Below, one piece after another: positions 1-8,771 of a DNA stretch of 64,000 nt. Both the position numbers and the translations under genes were made by a program. Source of the stretch: CBDEFX01 sp965237635 (GTDB taxonomy: Bacteria; Chloroflexota; Dehalococcoidia; Lucifugimonadales; CAUZJF01); contig CBDEFX010000002.1 in assembly GCA_965237635.1 (NCBI GenBank), positions 186,001-250,000 on the forward strand, in the 5' to 3' direction. The notes beneath the pieces were generated by a model that made no database searches, was not told the DNA's origin, and saw only the letters and a list, made by a program, of their open reading frames with translations. Numbering within the stretch: position 1 is the first letter of the stretch; the number at the start of each line of letters is the position of its first letter.

Positions 1-295
1 ATTGTTTACCCTACCTTCAGAGTTAAGAATTTCCCTAAGTCACAATGTATTGCTTTGATTCTACAACGTGTCGATCTAGTTCACTAGCGAATTGACTCGA
101 TGTTGTTGCTGATGAGGTGGGAGAGCGCCGAAGGAGGGAGGTCAGGACGCTCCCAGTCCACCATTGGTTCCTCTTGGGAAGTCAAGCGTATGCCCCGTGA
201 CCGACGCCGCCCTGGCTGCGCCTGACGGCTCTTCGTTCCTGTCCAGAGTAGAGCTGACCTTGATAACCAGGTGCGTCTGCCCTACGATTGACGAT

Positions 296-1696
296 GTGTT
301 GCTCACCATATCTACGACGCATCAGCCGGCGACCGACCTTGGGTTCCTGCTGCATAAAAACCCGGGCCGGCTACAGTCGTTCACGCTGCCATTCGGGCGG
401 GCTGATGTTTTCTACCCTGAAGCGGAGCGCGACCGCTGCACCGTAGCGCTGCTCCTGGGCATCGATCCGGTGGGCTTGGTACGTCCCAAGCCCGGAGCGC
501 CCACTTCCAGCGGCTAGCTGGAACAATACGTGAACGACCGCCCGTACGTGGCATCATCCCACTTGAGCGTGGCGATTGCCTCCGTATTCGGCAGCGCCCT
601 CGCCGGCACAAGCAAGGAGCGCCCGGAGCTGGCGGAGTCGGCCATTCCGCTGGAATCCCGCATCGCAGCCGTACCATCCAGAGACGGAGCGGACCTCATC
701 CAGGGCTTGTTTGAGCCGCTCGGCTACACTGTTGAGATTCAGGGACATCCGCTCGATACGCGCTTTCCTGAGTGGGGCGCCAGCCCGTACTTCAGCGTGC
801 GCCTCACATCGGAATCCCGGCTCCGGGACCTGCTGGCCCACCTGTATGTGCTGCTGCCGGTACTGGACGACGACAAGCATTACTGGGTCGGCGACGATGA
901 AGTAGACAAGCTGCTGCGCTTCGGCGAGGGGTGGCTGGGCAGCCATCCCCAGCGGGACCTGATCTCCCACCGCTACCTGAAACATCAGCGCGGCCTGGTG
1001 CGCCAAGCGCTGGCCCAACTGCTGGAAGCCGGCCAGGCCGACCCGGGTATCACCGCAGCGCGGCAGGAACAGGAAGAGGAGCGGCTTGAAGCCCCGCTTC
1101 GACTGGGAGAGCAGCGCATACAAGCAGTGCTGGTCACGCTCCGCACGCTTGGGGCAACCAGGGTGCTGGATCTTGGTTGTGGTGAAGGAAGACTGATTGG
1201 CGAGTTGCTCGGGGAGCCTGTGATTCGTTCGGTAACCGGCCTAGACGTCTCCCACCGGGCGTTGGAAACAGCGCGCCTGCGCCTGCGCCTCGATTCCCTG
1301 CCCACTCAGCAGCGGGAGCGCATCACCCTGCTGCACGGTTCCCTCACCTACCGGGACAAGCGGCTGTCCGGCTTTGACGCCGCAGTGGCAATGGAAGTGA
1401 TCGAGCATATAGATGCCCCACGGCTTGACGCCTTTGAGGAGGTCGTATTCGGGGCCGCGAAGCCTGGCGCGGTGCTGATCACGACGCCCAATGCAGAGTA
1501 CAACACCCTCTCCGGCGGGCTGCCCGCCGGAGCGTTCCGGCACAGGGACCACCGGTTCGAGTGGACACGGGGACAATTCCAGACTTGGGCGAGGCAGGCA
1601 GCGGAGCGCCGCAAGTACGATGTGCGTTTCCAGGACATCGGCCCCGAGCACCCCGATTACGGCGCGCCGACTCAGATGGGGATCTTTACCCAATGA
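296..1696 (+). pseudogene. hen1: Hen1 3'-terminal RNA 2'-O-methyltransferase with in-frame amber codon
   Basis: Bacterial Hen1 methylates the 2'-OH of the 3' end of a broken RNA before Pnkp reseals it. Seen: GTG start at 296 giving the family N-terminus (VLLTISTTHQPATDLG), then a TAG at 515-517 in the same frame. The frame resumes at once with LEQYVNDRPYVASS and stays open to 1696. The C-terminal half has the SAM motif VLDLGCGEG, an EVIEH metal motif and HRDHRFEW. Counting the amber codon the length is about 466 codons, normal for the family. The N-terminal domain is known in other bacteria to activate Pnkp ligase, so a real stop would remove that start. A GTG at 530 could restart translation of the methyltransferase part. 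Its stop overlaps the Pnkp start (ATGA). Either a nonsense mutation, a readthrough site or a sequence error. Confidence 0.85.
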
Positions 1697-4266
1697 AGAT
1701 TACCATTCCTGAACTGTGTCTGGTGGCGCTCATTGGCCCAACGGGATCGGGGAAGTCTTCTTTTGCAGCCAGCCACTTCAAGCCCACGGAAGTGGTGTCA
1801 TCGGACTCCTGCCGGGCGATGGTGGCGGATGGCGCCACCGACCAGGCCACAACACCCGACGCCTTTGCCCTGCTCAACTTCATCGCGGCCACGCGCCTGC
1901 GCGCCGGACGCCTCACCGTCATTGACGCCACCAGCGTACAGCCGCAGGCCCGAAAGTCCTTGGTGGCACTCGCCAAGGAACATGACTGTCTGCCAGTGGC
2001 CATCGTGCTGAATATGCCGGAGGCTCTGTGCCTGGCCCGCAACAAAGGACGCGCCGACCGGCCGTTTGGCCCGCAAGTGGTGCGCCGGCAGGCGGAACAG
2101 CTCCGGCGGTCGCTGCGCGGGCTGAAACGCGAGGGCTTCCGGCACGTGTTCGTGCTCAACTCTCCCGAGGAAGTGGAAGCGGCCACCGTTGAACGCGTGC
2201 CCCTGTGGGTCAACTTACAGCACGAACACGGGCCATTCGACATCATCGGTGATGTCCACGGGTGCTACGACGAACTGGCCATCCTCCTCGAACGTCTCGG
2301 CTACAGATTGGAGACTCGCGCCGACGCTGACGGGGAAACCGGCTTTTCGGCAACCCACCCGGAGGGCCGGAAAGCCGTATTCGTCGGCGACCTCGTGGAC
2401 CGCGGCCCGGGCGTCGCCAAAGTGCTGAAGCTGGTGATGGCCATGGCGTCCGACGGCGTGGCGCTGTGCGTCGCGGGCAACCACGAGTCCAAGCTCGTCC
2501 GCAAGCTCCGAGGCCGGAATGTGCAGGTATCGCACGGATTGGCCGAATCACTGGCGCAACTGGAACTGGAGTCCCCGGCGTTCCGGCAGCGGGTTGCCGA
2601 GTTCCTCGACGGACTTATTAGCCACTATGTGCTTGATGATGGCGGGCTGGTGGTGGCCCACGCGGGGATGAAGTCAGAATACCAGGGCCGGGCCTCCGCG
2701 CGGGTCCGGGATTTCTGCCTATATGGCGAGACCACCGGAGAGACCGACGAGTTCGGTCTCCCGGTGCGGGGCAACTGGGCCGCCGGTTACCGTGGCCGGG
2801 CGATGGTGGTTTACGGTCATACCCCGGTTGTGGATCCCGCCTGGCTGAACAGTACCATTAACATAGATACGGGCTGTGTCTTTGGCGGCAAGCTGACCGC
2901 GCTCCGCTACCCGGAAAAAGAGCTGGTATCGGTTCCTGCGACTCGGGTCTACTATGAGCCGGCGAAACCTTTGGCTGGGGACGCCCGGCCGGAAGAACCC
3001 TCCGCAACAGCCGAGGCTCGCGCGGCGAATCTCCTTGATATTGACGACGTGCTGGGGAAACGTATCGTAGCGACGCGGCTGCGCGGAAATATCACGGTCC
3101 GGGAAGAGAACGCTACGGCGGCGCTGGAGGTGATGAGCCGTTTTGCCCTGGACCCCCGCTGGCTGGTGTACCTTCCGCCCACCATGTCCCCATGCGACAG
3201 CTCAAGACTCCCCGGTATGCTGGAACATCCAACTGAGGTATTTACCTACTTCCGCAACAACGGCGTGTCCAGCGTGGTCTGCGAAGAAAAACATATGGGT
3301 TCACGGGCCATCGTCGTGGCGGGGCGGGACGCCGCAGCGATCGAGCGGCGGTTCGGCATCACCGGCGAGGGTATTGGCGCCTGCTACACACGGACAGGAA
3401 GAAGGTTCTTTGAAGACCGCGCCCTCGAGGCGCAGTTTCTGGAACGTGTCGGCTCGGCGCTTGCCGACGCGGGTCTTTGGTCGGAACTGGGGACCAACTG
3501 GGTGGTGCTGGACAGTGAACTCATGCCGTGGTCCGTCAAGGCGCAGGGGCTGCTCCGCGAACAGTATGCGGCAGTAGGCGCAGCGGCGCGGGTCAGCCTC
3601 ACAGCCGCGGAAGCGCTCCTCCGGCAGACGGCAGAGCGGGGTATTGACGCCAGCGAGAGCCTGCCCGGAGTCGAAGAGCGGCTGCGCCTGGCCCAACTCT
3701 ACAGCGACGCCTATGCCCGGTACTGCTGGCCAGTAACGTCGCTCGCCGACATCCGGCTGGCGCCGTTCCACCTGATGGCCAGCGAGGGCCAGGTGCATAC
3801 AGATAAGGCCCATCTTTGGCACATGGACGTGGCCGAGCGCTTGTGCCGGGCCGATCCCGGGTTGTTCCAAGCTACCAGGCATCAGGTAGTAGACCTCAAC
3901 GCCCCGGACGAGCTTGAGGCCATACGCTGGTGGGACGAACTGACGGGCAAGGGCGGAGAGGGTATGGTAGTGAAGCCTATGGACTTTATCGCCACAGGGA
4001 AGCGGGGGATGGTGCAGCCCGCCATGAAGTGCCGGGGCCCCGAATACCTGCGCATCATCTACGGGCCGGAGTACACTCTGCCGGAGAACATAGAACGCCT
4101 GCGAAATCGCGGCCTCTCCACGAAGCGATCGCTAGCGCTTCGGGAGTTTGCATTGGGTGTAGAAGGTCTCAGGCGTTTTGTCGAGGAAGAGCCTCTCTAC
4201 CGGGTACATGAGTGCGCCTTCGCTGTGCTTGCCCTGGAAAGCGAGCCGGTTGACCCCAGGCTATGA
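1693..4266 (+). CDS. pnkp: Polynucleotide kinase-phosphatase-ligase Pnkp (RNA repair)
   Basis: End-healing and sealing enzyme for cleaved RNA, about 857 aa, the usual family size. Domains in order: P-loop 5'-kinase (GPTGSGKSSFA, near residue 15); a calcineurin-like 2',3'-phosphatase from about residue 180 (IIGDVHGCYDE, VGDLVDRGP, AGNHES); and a C-terminal adenylyltransferase whose nucleotidyl lysine lies in EEKHMGSRAIVV near residue 535, with later EGMVVKP and MKCRGPEYLR motifs. The start is the ATG at 1693 overlapping the Hen1 stop; an open frame upstream to 1561 is only Hen1 read out of frame. The two genes form a coupled operon. All catalytic motifs look intact, so Pnkp should be functional even if Hen1 is damaged. 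Confidence 0.95.
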   Translation: MKITIPELCLVALIGPTGSGKSSFAASHFKPTEVVSSDSCRAMVADGATDQATTPDAFALLNFIAATRLRAGRLTVIDATSVQPQARKSLVALAKEHDCLPVAIVLNMPEALCLARNKGRADRPFGPQVVRRQAEQLRRSLRGLKREGFRHVFVLNSPEEVEAATVERVPLWVNLQHEHGPFDIIGDVHGCYDELAILLERLGYRLETRADADGETGFSATHPEGRKAVFVGDLVDRGPGVAKVLKLVMAMASDGVALCVAGNHESKLVRKLRGRNVQVSHGLAESLAQLELESPAFRQRVAEFLDGLISHYVLDDGGLVVAHAGMKSEYQGRASARVRDFCLYGETTGETDEFGLPVRGNWAAGYRGRAMVVYGHTPVVDPAWLNSTINIDTGCVFGGKLTALRYPEKELVSVPATRVYYEPAKPLAGDARPEEPSATAEARAANLLDIDDVLGKRIVATRLRGNITVREENATAALEVMSRFALDPRWLVYLPPTMSPCDSSRLPGMLEHPTEVFTYFRNNGVSSVVCEEKHMGSRAIVVAGRDAAAIERRFGITGEGIGACYTRTGRRFFEDRALEAQFLERVGSALADAGLWSELGTNWVVLDSELMPWSVKAQGLLREQYAAVGAAARVSLTAAEALLRQTAERGIDASESLPGVEERLRLAQLYSDAYARYCWPVTSLADIRLAPFHLMASEGQVHTDKAHLWHMDVAERLCRADPGLFQATRHQVVDLNAPDELEAIRWWDELTGKGGEGMVVKPMDFIATGKRGMVQPAMKCRGPEYLRIIYGPEYTLPENIERLRNRGLSTKRSLALREFALGVEGLRRFVEEEPLYRVHECAFAVLALESEPVDPRL

Positions 4267-4299
4267 GAGCCAGCACGGCGAGTAGGCCGCCAAGACGCT

Positions 4300-5310
4300 C
4301 TATGGACACCGTAAGGGAAAGCGCCACAACCGACGCGACTCAGACAGAAATGACCAATTGGCATCCAGGCTGTCTTGACCAAGAATCAGTCCTCGAAGAT
4401 CGTAATGACTTGCGCTGCGGCGAGCTCGAATCCCACACTCTCCACCATCGTGTACTGTAGACAGTACCGGGCTCCGCAGAGCCACCTCTTCGGTGTCCTT
4501 TCCCAGTATCCGGCTATCGCTGGGCATGGGGATCGTGTAACGCATCAGGGCGTTGCCGGGCATGACCACGATCTCCTTGACGAAGGACTCGATGAAGGCC
4601 CTGCGCTCGGTCAACTCGCTCTCGTTCAGGAACTCGCTCATGTCCTGGGCGTAGGCCGTAATGGTCTTCACGTCGTCCAAGACCTCCCTGCGCTGGGAAA
4701 GAATCGCCCTCGCCTCCTCAGCCGAAATCTCAAGGCGCTGCTGCCGCTCCCTGTGGTCGCGGATGCGTGGAGTGACGTCGGCCATATCGAGGTCGGTGGT
4801 CTCCACGAGGTTGTAGAGCCGGTCCAACCTGCGCCTTACGTCGGTAAGCTCTGAGTCGATGGTCTGAAGCCTCTTGCGCTGCTCGCGGGCCACGCCGTCC
4901 ATCTCCTCGTCCACCACCTTCACGAGGGCGCGGATGCTGCCGTCGGTGAGGATGTTGGAGCGAATCTTACCGACGACAAGCTCCTCGAAGCGGCGGGCGT
5001 TGAGCCTAGGGGTGTCGCAGGCGCCGCTGCCCCGCTTCATGAGCGACTGGCAGACGTAGTAGGAGAACTGACCGCTCTTGGAGTCCTGGCCTGAGAGCGC
5101 CCTGTTGCAGGTCTTGCACCTGACCAGTCCGCTGAGCAGGTAGGAGCTTCCGACCCTTCGGGGATGGTTGATCTTGGGTGCGCGGGAGCGCATCAGCTTG
5201 TTGACGCGGCGGAACTGGGCCTTGGAGATGATGCCCAGGAACGCCTTGTCCACGCGCACGGGCTCGGCATTATCCTTTGCGTTCGCGCCCCAGACCAGCT
5301 TCCGTGGTTT
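4300..5310 (-). pseudogene. Large serine recombinase, C-terminal part only
   Basis: The open frame begins abruptly at about 5310 in KPRKLVWGANAKDNAEP, which in intact relatives lies in the middle of the Recombinase domain. The catalytic resolvase domain with its serine is therefore missing. What remains is the end of the Recombinase domain, a zinc ribbon (LVRCKTCNRALSG, with a later CQS and C pair) and a long coiled coil (about residues 110-220), ending at 4300. The break coincides with repeat R1 (5312-5371). Probably a remnant of an excised or eroded integrative element next to the Pnkp operon. Not expected to be active. Confidence 0.85.
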
Positions 5311-5311
5311 T

Positions 5312-5371
5312 TAATAGACACAAAAAACTGCGGTACTCGTGGGCGGTGGACTTGGAAGCGGCTGAAGGTGA
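5312..5371 (+). repeat. Dispersed repeat R1, copy a
   Basis: About 60 bp related to 39687-39750 (opposite strand) and 54203-54262. Shared core: GGTACTCGTGGGCGGTGGAC followed by TTGGA. One frame reads IDTKNCGTRGRWTW, and the other copies give near-identical peptides. It sits exactly where the serine recombinase is broken, so it is probably a mobile-element end. The parent element is not recognised. Confidence 0.6.
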
Positions 5372-5461
5372 CAGTGCCGAGGCTTCTCGCTAGCAACGTC
5401 CCGACTGCCAACCCCCAGGCGACCCCTTATCCCTGGTGAACGTCGCCCGGGCCGGGGATGG

Positions 5462-5760
5462 CTATGACTCAGGCGAGCTACAGTAGGAAAGTCCCAGCCG
5501 GTCCAGGTCGATGGTCTCGACATCCCCCAATCCCGACGGGATGCAGCCCGAGAACGAGTTGCCGGACAGGTGCAGATGCGCCAGATTGAGGTCTTGAAGC
5601 TCCTACGGTATCTGACCGCTCAGACCGTTGTCGCGCAGCCACAGTTGAGACAGGCTGTCCATGTCGCCTAATTCCACAGGTATGCTGCCGCTCAGCTGGT
5701 TGCGGTTCAGCACCAACTGATCCAGTTTGTCCAGCTTGCTATAAGGATCTCTCTCGGCAC
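5462..5760 (-). pseudogene. Leucine-rich-repeat protein, 3' fragment with amber codon
   Basis: The minus strand reads typical plant-type LRR units (LVLNRNQLSGSIPVELGDM, LWLRDNGLSGQIP). It then meets TAG at 5603-5605 and continues in the same frame with LNLAHLHLSGNSFSGCIPSG to a stop at 5462. The C-terminal GCIPSGLGDVETIDLDRLGL pattern is the usual end of secreted LRR proteins of this kind. The 5' part is gone; the frame becomes unrelated upstream of about 5760, close to the end of the ApeA-like gene. A CAG or GAG to TAG change would explain the stop. Non-functional remnant. Confidence 0.7.
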
Positions 5761-6385
5761 AAGTTGGCGAGGCTACGGATGCCCTAAACGGGACTGGCCC
5801 ACGGAACCGTTTCGACATCGCCGGTCCATTTCCTGGTCAGCCGATTCGAATACAGCCCGCTATACTCGAACAGTTCCAGCAGCAATAGCTCGATATACCA
5901 CAAACCCAACTCCCTTGCCTGCCTGTAGGCTTCAAAAGAGAGGATGCCCTTCTTCATTTCCGCGTGGGCTAAGTCGTTGCGAATCGTGACAAGGGCGTGC
6001 GGACCATGATCAAAGCCCTTTGCATTCCCCGATGCCTCCCTGAGGGACTCTGGGACTCTAAGGTCAGCCTTCACCTTGCAGAGAGCCCTTGCTATCCAAA
6101 CGCCTTCCTTCTCTTTTTGTGACTTGGTACAGTTTTGTGACTTGGTACACTGCACTTTTGACCTTGACACCTTTTGGTCAGTTAGACGCTCCAAGGCTGC
6201 TTGAGTTAAGACAATACTAGTATGGAGCGCCTCCTGTGCATTGCTCTCCAAATACCATTCAAGGGCGGTAAATGGGTCCCCTGGATGCGCTTGAGAGTAA
6301 CACCAGAATCCCGCAAACAGGTCTTCCAGAGTAGCCCCATTCCGTATATCTAGACACGATCTGTGTCCCTTCCACGGCTGGACCT

Positions 6386-7753
6386 GAGGTTACGTCAATA
6401 GGTGTGTAAACGACATCAGGCGGCGACCTTCTCAGCCGTTGATTCAATGGCGATTCCATCCGCATACTGTGCACCGAGATAGACGTCTTCGATCAACTCA
6501 GGGGCCTTCAGACGCCTGAAGCGCTGTTCGGCGACCATCAACATTTTCCAGATCACCGCTATCGCCCGATCGACCCTCTTGTAGCGCTTGGCGGCATCGG
6601 TCCGAAGCCTGAGGGCCGCGAAGGGTGATTCTACCGGGTTCGTCGTGCGAAGGTGCCCCCAGTGCTCCTTTGGGAAGTCATAGAAGGTGACCATGCGGTC
6701 CCAGTCCCGCTCCAAGGCCTCTGAGGCCGCCTCGTAGGAATGGTCGCCGCACCACCTGGTGAACACCGTCCTGAGCCGCTCAGCCTCTGTCCGAGTCGGC
6801 GCGTAGGGGATAGTACGCAGCATGAGCTTGGCCTGGTCCTGTTGTCGCTTTGGAAGCTTGGCGAGCACGTTTAGGATCTTGTGGTTCCAGCAGCGTTGCT
6901 CGGCCGCCTGAGGATAGACGTTGCGCAGAGCTCCCCAGATGCCCAGATGTCCGTCTCCAATTACCAGTCTTGGGCACTCCAGCCCGCGGCGCCTCATGTC
7001 CCTGAGCACATCGGACCAGCTCTCTATGGACTCCCTGTATCCGGGAATCGCGCTCACCACCACCTTCCTTCCGTCGCTCAGGGCCGCCATCACCACCAGG
7101 ATCGCCGCCTTCTCCCGCTCAAGACCGGCCTTGACGTAGACTCCATCCACCCACATGTACACCACTTCCAGGTCATCCAGGGGCCTAGCGCGCCATTGGG
7201 CAAGCTCATCGTTCCACTTATCCTTCAACCGGGCTACCGTGCTCGCCGATATCGGTGCCTCTTCTCCCAGCAGTCCCCGCACCGCCAGGTCGAAGTCACC
7301 TTCGGAAAGGCCATGTAGGTACAACTGGGGGATCAACTCAGCAACCTTCCTGGTCCTGTTGACGAACAGCGGCAGCAGCCGGCTCTCGAACTCCTCTTCG
7401 GTGTTGCGGACTCGCGGCCTCCTCAGCTGTACCGTTCCCGAACTCAGCGTAAGCCTTCGGGGTTTGCCGTATCCGTTCCTATAGCCTCTCTCGTTGTCCG
7501 ACTCAGACCTGCGGGCCGACTTCGCCCTTCCTAGAAACTCCGTCACCTCTTCCTCCAGCAACTCCTGGATCAGCCGCTGGACATGGCCTCGCACCCAATC
7601 CTCCAACTGCTCCCACTCCGGCCTTGACTCCGACCTGCTCCTAGTGCTTCTCTTTCCCATAGGCGGTGTATCTCCTCTCTTGGGCCTTGAGCCCGTGTTG
7701 TTCAGAGAGAGGGTACACCGCCTGACCGTTTACACACTTTTTGAGGATACCTC
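6386..7753 (-). mobile_element. IS256-family element, copy A1 (1368 bp)
   Basis: Imperfect terminal inverted repeats beginning GAGGT and ending in GTGTGTAAACG bound the element. It is flanked by a perfect 8-bp direct repeat CTGGACCT at 6378-6385 and 7754-7761, so this is a clean transposition event. The target is the ApeA-like gene, whose frame is restored when the element is removed. Same length as copy A2 (10067-11434). Confidence 0.92.
6416..7660 (-). CDS. IS256-family (mutator) transposase
   Basis: 414-aa DDE transposase filling element A1. Visible catalytic context: MWVDGVYVKAG (first Asp), VIGDGHLGIWGALRN (second Asp) and TTNPVESPFAALRLRT (Glu). Between them is the family CWNHK motif. 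The N-terminal HTH-like segment with EEEVTEFLGRAK is typical. It is nearly identical to the protein at 10097-11341, differing by scattered substitutions, so both copies may still be transposition-competent. Confidence 0.93.
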   Translation of the reverse strand: MGKRSTRSRSESRPEWEQLEDWVRGHVQRLIQELLEEEVTEFLGRAKSARRSESDNERGYRNGYGKPRRLTLSSGTVQLRRPRVRNTEEEFESRLLPLFVNRTRKVAELIPQLYLHGLSEGDFDLAVRGLLGEEAPISASTVARLKDKWNDELAQWRARPLDDLEVVYMWVDGVYVKAGLEREKAAILVVMAALSDGRKVVVSAIPGYRESIESWSDVLRDMRRRGLECPRLVIGDGHLGIWGALRNVYPQAAEQRCWNHKILNVLAKLPKRQQDQAKLMLRTIPYAPTRTEAERLRTVFTRWCGDHSYEAASEALERDWDRMVTFYDFPKEHWGHLRTTNPVESPFAALRLRTDAAKRYKRVDRAIAVIWKMLMVAEQRFRRLKAPELIEDVYLGAQYADGIAIESTAEKVAA

Positions 7754-7994
7754 CTGGACCTTGGTGACGCCCCATTCTTCCCAAACAGTCTCACCGGCTT
7801 CATCAAGACCTTTAATGAGAGTCATTCCGCAAGAGACACCCCTGGCAAACGAAAGAAATTGATTCAGCGTCGCCATAAATTGCTGTACACTAGCTCTTTG
7901 GGAAAAGGCTCGCCGTCTAGCCGTGACACTCTTCCCCAGTGGGTAAGCGCGAATCCTCGCTGTTGCCTCAAAGATTTATGTACTTGTTCATGAT

Positions 7995-8157
7995 TGATTC
8001 CCTCGTAAAAACCCGTTTTGAGGAAGTTCCAGCGCTTTAGCACATGTGAGCGCTACCGTATGTTGGGGTAGGACACGGAACAGAGACTGTATATTGTACC
8101 CAGGCAAGGGTACGGTTGTTCTGATTCGACCTGCACAGACTTTTTACGAGAGAATCA
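7995..8157 (+). mobile_element. MITE family M1, copy A (163 bp)
   Basis: Terminal inverted repeats TGATTCCCTCGTAAAAA and TTTTTACGAGAGAATCA, with target duplication TGAT at 7991-7994 and 8158-8161. Inside is a short hairpin GTACCC-aggcaa-GGGTAC. There is no transposase. It splits the ApeA-like gene. Other copies lie at 56172-56329, 59365-59527 and 60757-60919. The left end matches the IS1182-type element at 63045 for 20 bp. Confidence 0.9.
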
Positions 8158-8771
8158 TGATTACCAACCGGCCTGATCTCTACCAACCAAGAGCCACCTT
8201 CCAGATGTATAGTACGCAGATCTTCGATACTCCAAGGTGTTTCGGTGTCAGTTTCGGACTCAGTAGATTTTGGCTTCATGAAGTCTGGGAAGTTGATGAC
8301 CCCGAATCGAACAGCATGCAGGGGCTTTCCCGTATCCAGGGCCGTCACTGGCCCGGATGTGGGAATTAGGCTTTGGTTGCTTTCCAACACTTGCACCTTC
8401 TCGTCTAACGGCAATTCAACCACCATAGGACCGTGCTTCAGGGAGGCGTCGAAGAGTGCCCTTTGAAACTCTGGGGAAGAGTCCAGCAGGTCAAAGTGTA
8501 TGGTTGGCACCGGAGAGAGTCTCAGCACAACTTGAGCCGGACAAGAAGGGCCATCCACAAGCTCGACAGTAGTTCTATCTAACTGAATCGACCCGTTTGC
8601 ATCGTTGAGAGTCTCCACCTAGGCATCCTCCCAGGTCAAACTGGCTTTGTTCCTATTAACGCGGCCCCGCAATATTGTACAGGGGAAGAGCCGAATTATG
8701 CGGAAGAGAGGTGGTCTCGTTTGTCTGAACAGCGCTGCCCGGTTTGATAAGTGGAATCGCGCTGCCGTGCG

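Larger units (their letters stand above)
5784..8618 (-). pseudogene. ApeA/HEPN-like protein gene, disrupted by IS256 and a MITE
   Basis: Reading the minus strand and removing the two insertions (IS256 at 6386-7753 plus one copy of its 8-bp duplication; MITE at 7995-8157 plus one copy of its 4-bp duplication) rebuilds one long protein. It starts METLNDANGS at 8618. The middle reads RGFALTHWGRVSRLDGEPF, then needs a one-base shift near 7885 to continue LNQFLSFARGVSCGMTLI. It ends with a HEPN-like domain containing RNDLAH (the R-x4-H signature) and YSNRLTRKWTGDVETVPW. The order, a beta-rich N-terminal domain then HEPN, resembles ApeA-type abortive-infection proteins; that assignment is from motif memory. 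At least three lesions make it dead. Upstream of 8618 nothing recognisable was found as far as 8723. Confidence 0.7.

Noticed and set aside
164..517. Open frame treated as a separate 117-aa gene
   Set aside because: Its second half is the conserved N-terminus of Hen1 in the same frame as the downstream ORF; it is one gene with an amber codon and a GTG start near 296.
1561..1692. Longer N-terminus for Pnkp
   Set aside because: It overlaps conserved Hen1 sequence in another frame; the ATG at 1693 in the ATGA overlap precedes the kinase domain correctly.
515..5605. Genome-wide readthrough of TAG as sense
   Set aside because: TAG ends apparently intact genes here (addA, the XRE regulator, the binding-protein gene), and the other broken genes have unrelated lesions; point decay is simpler.
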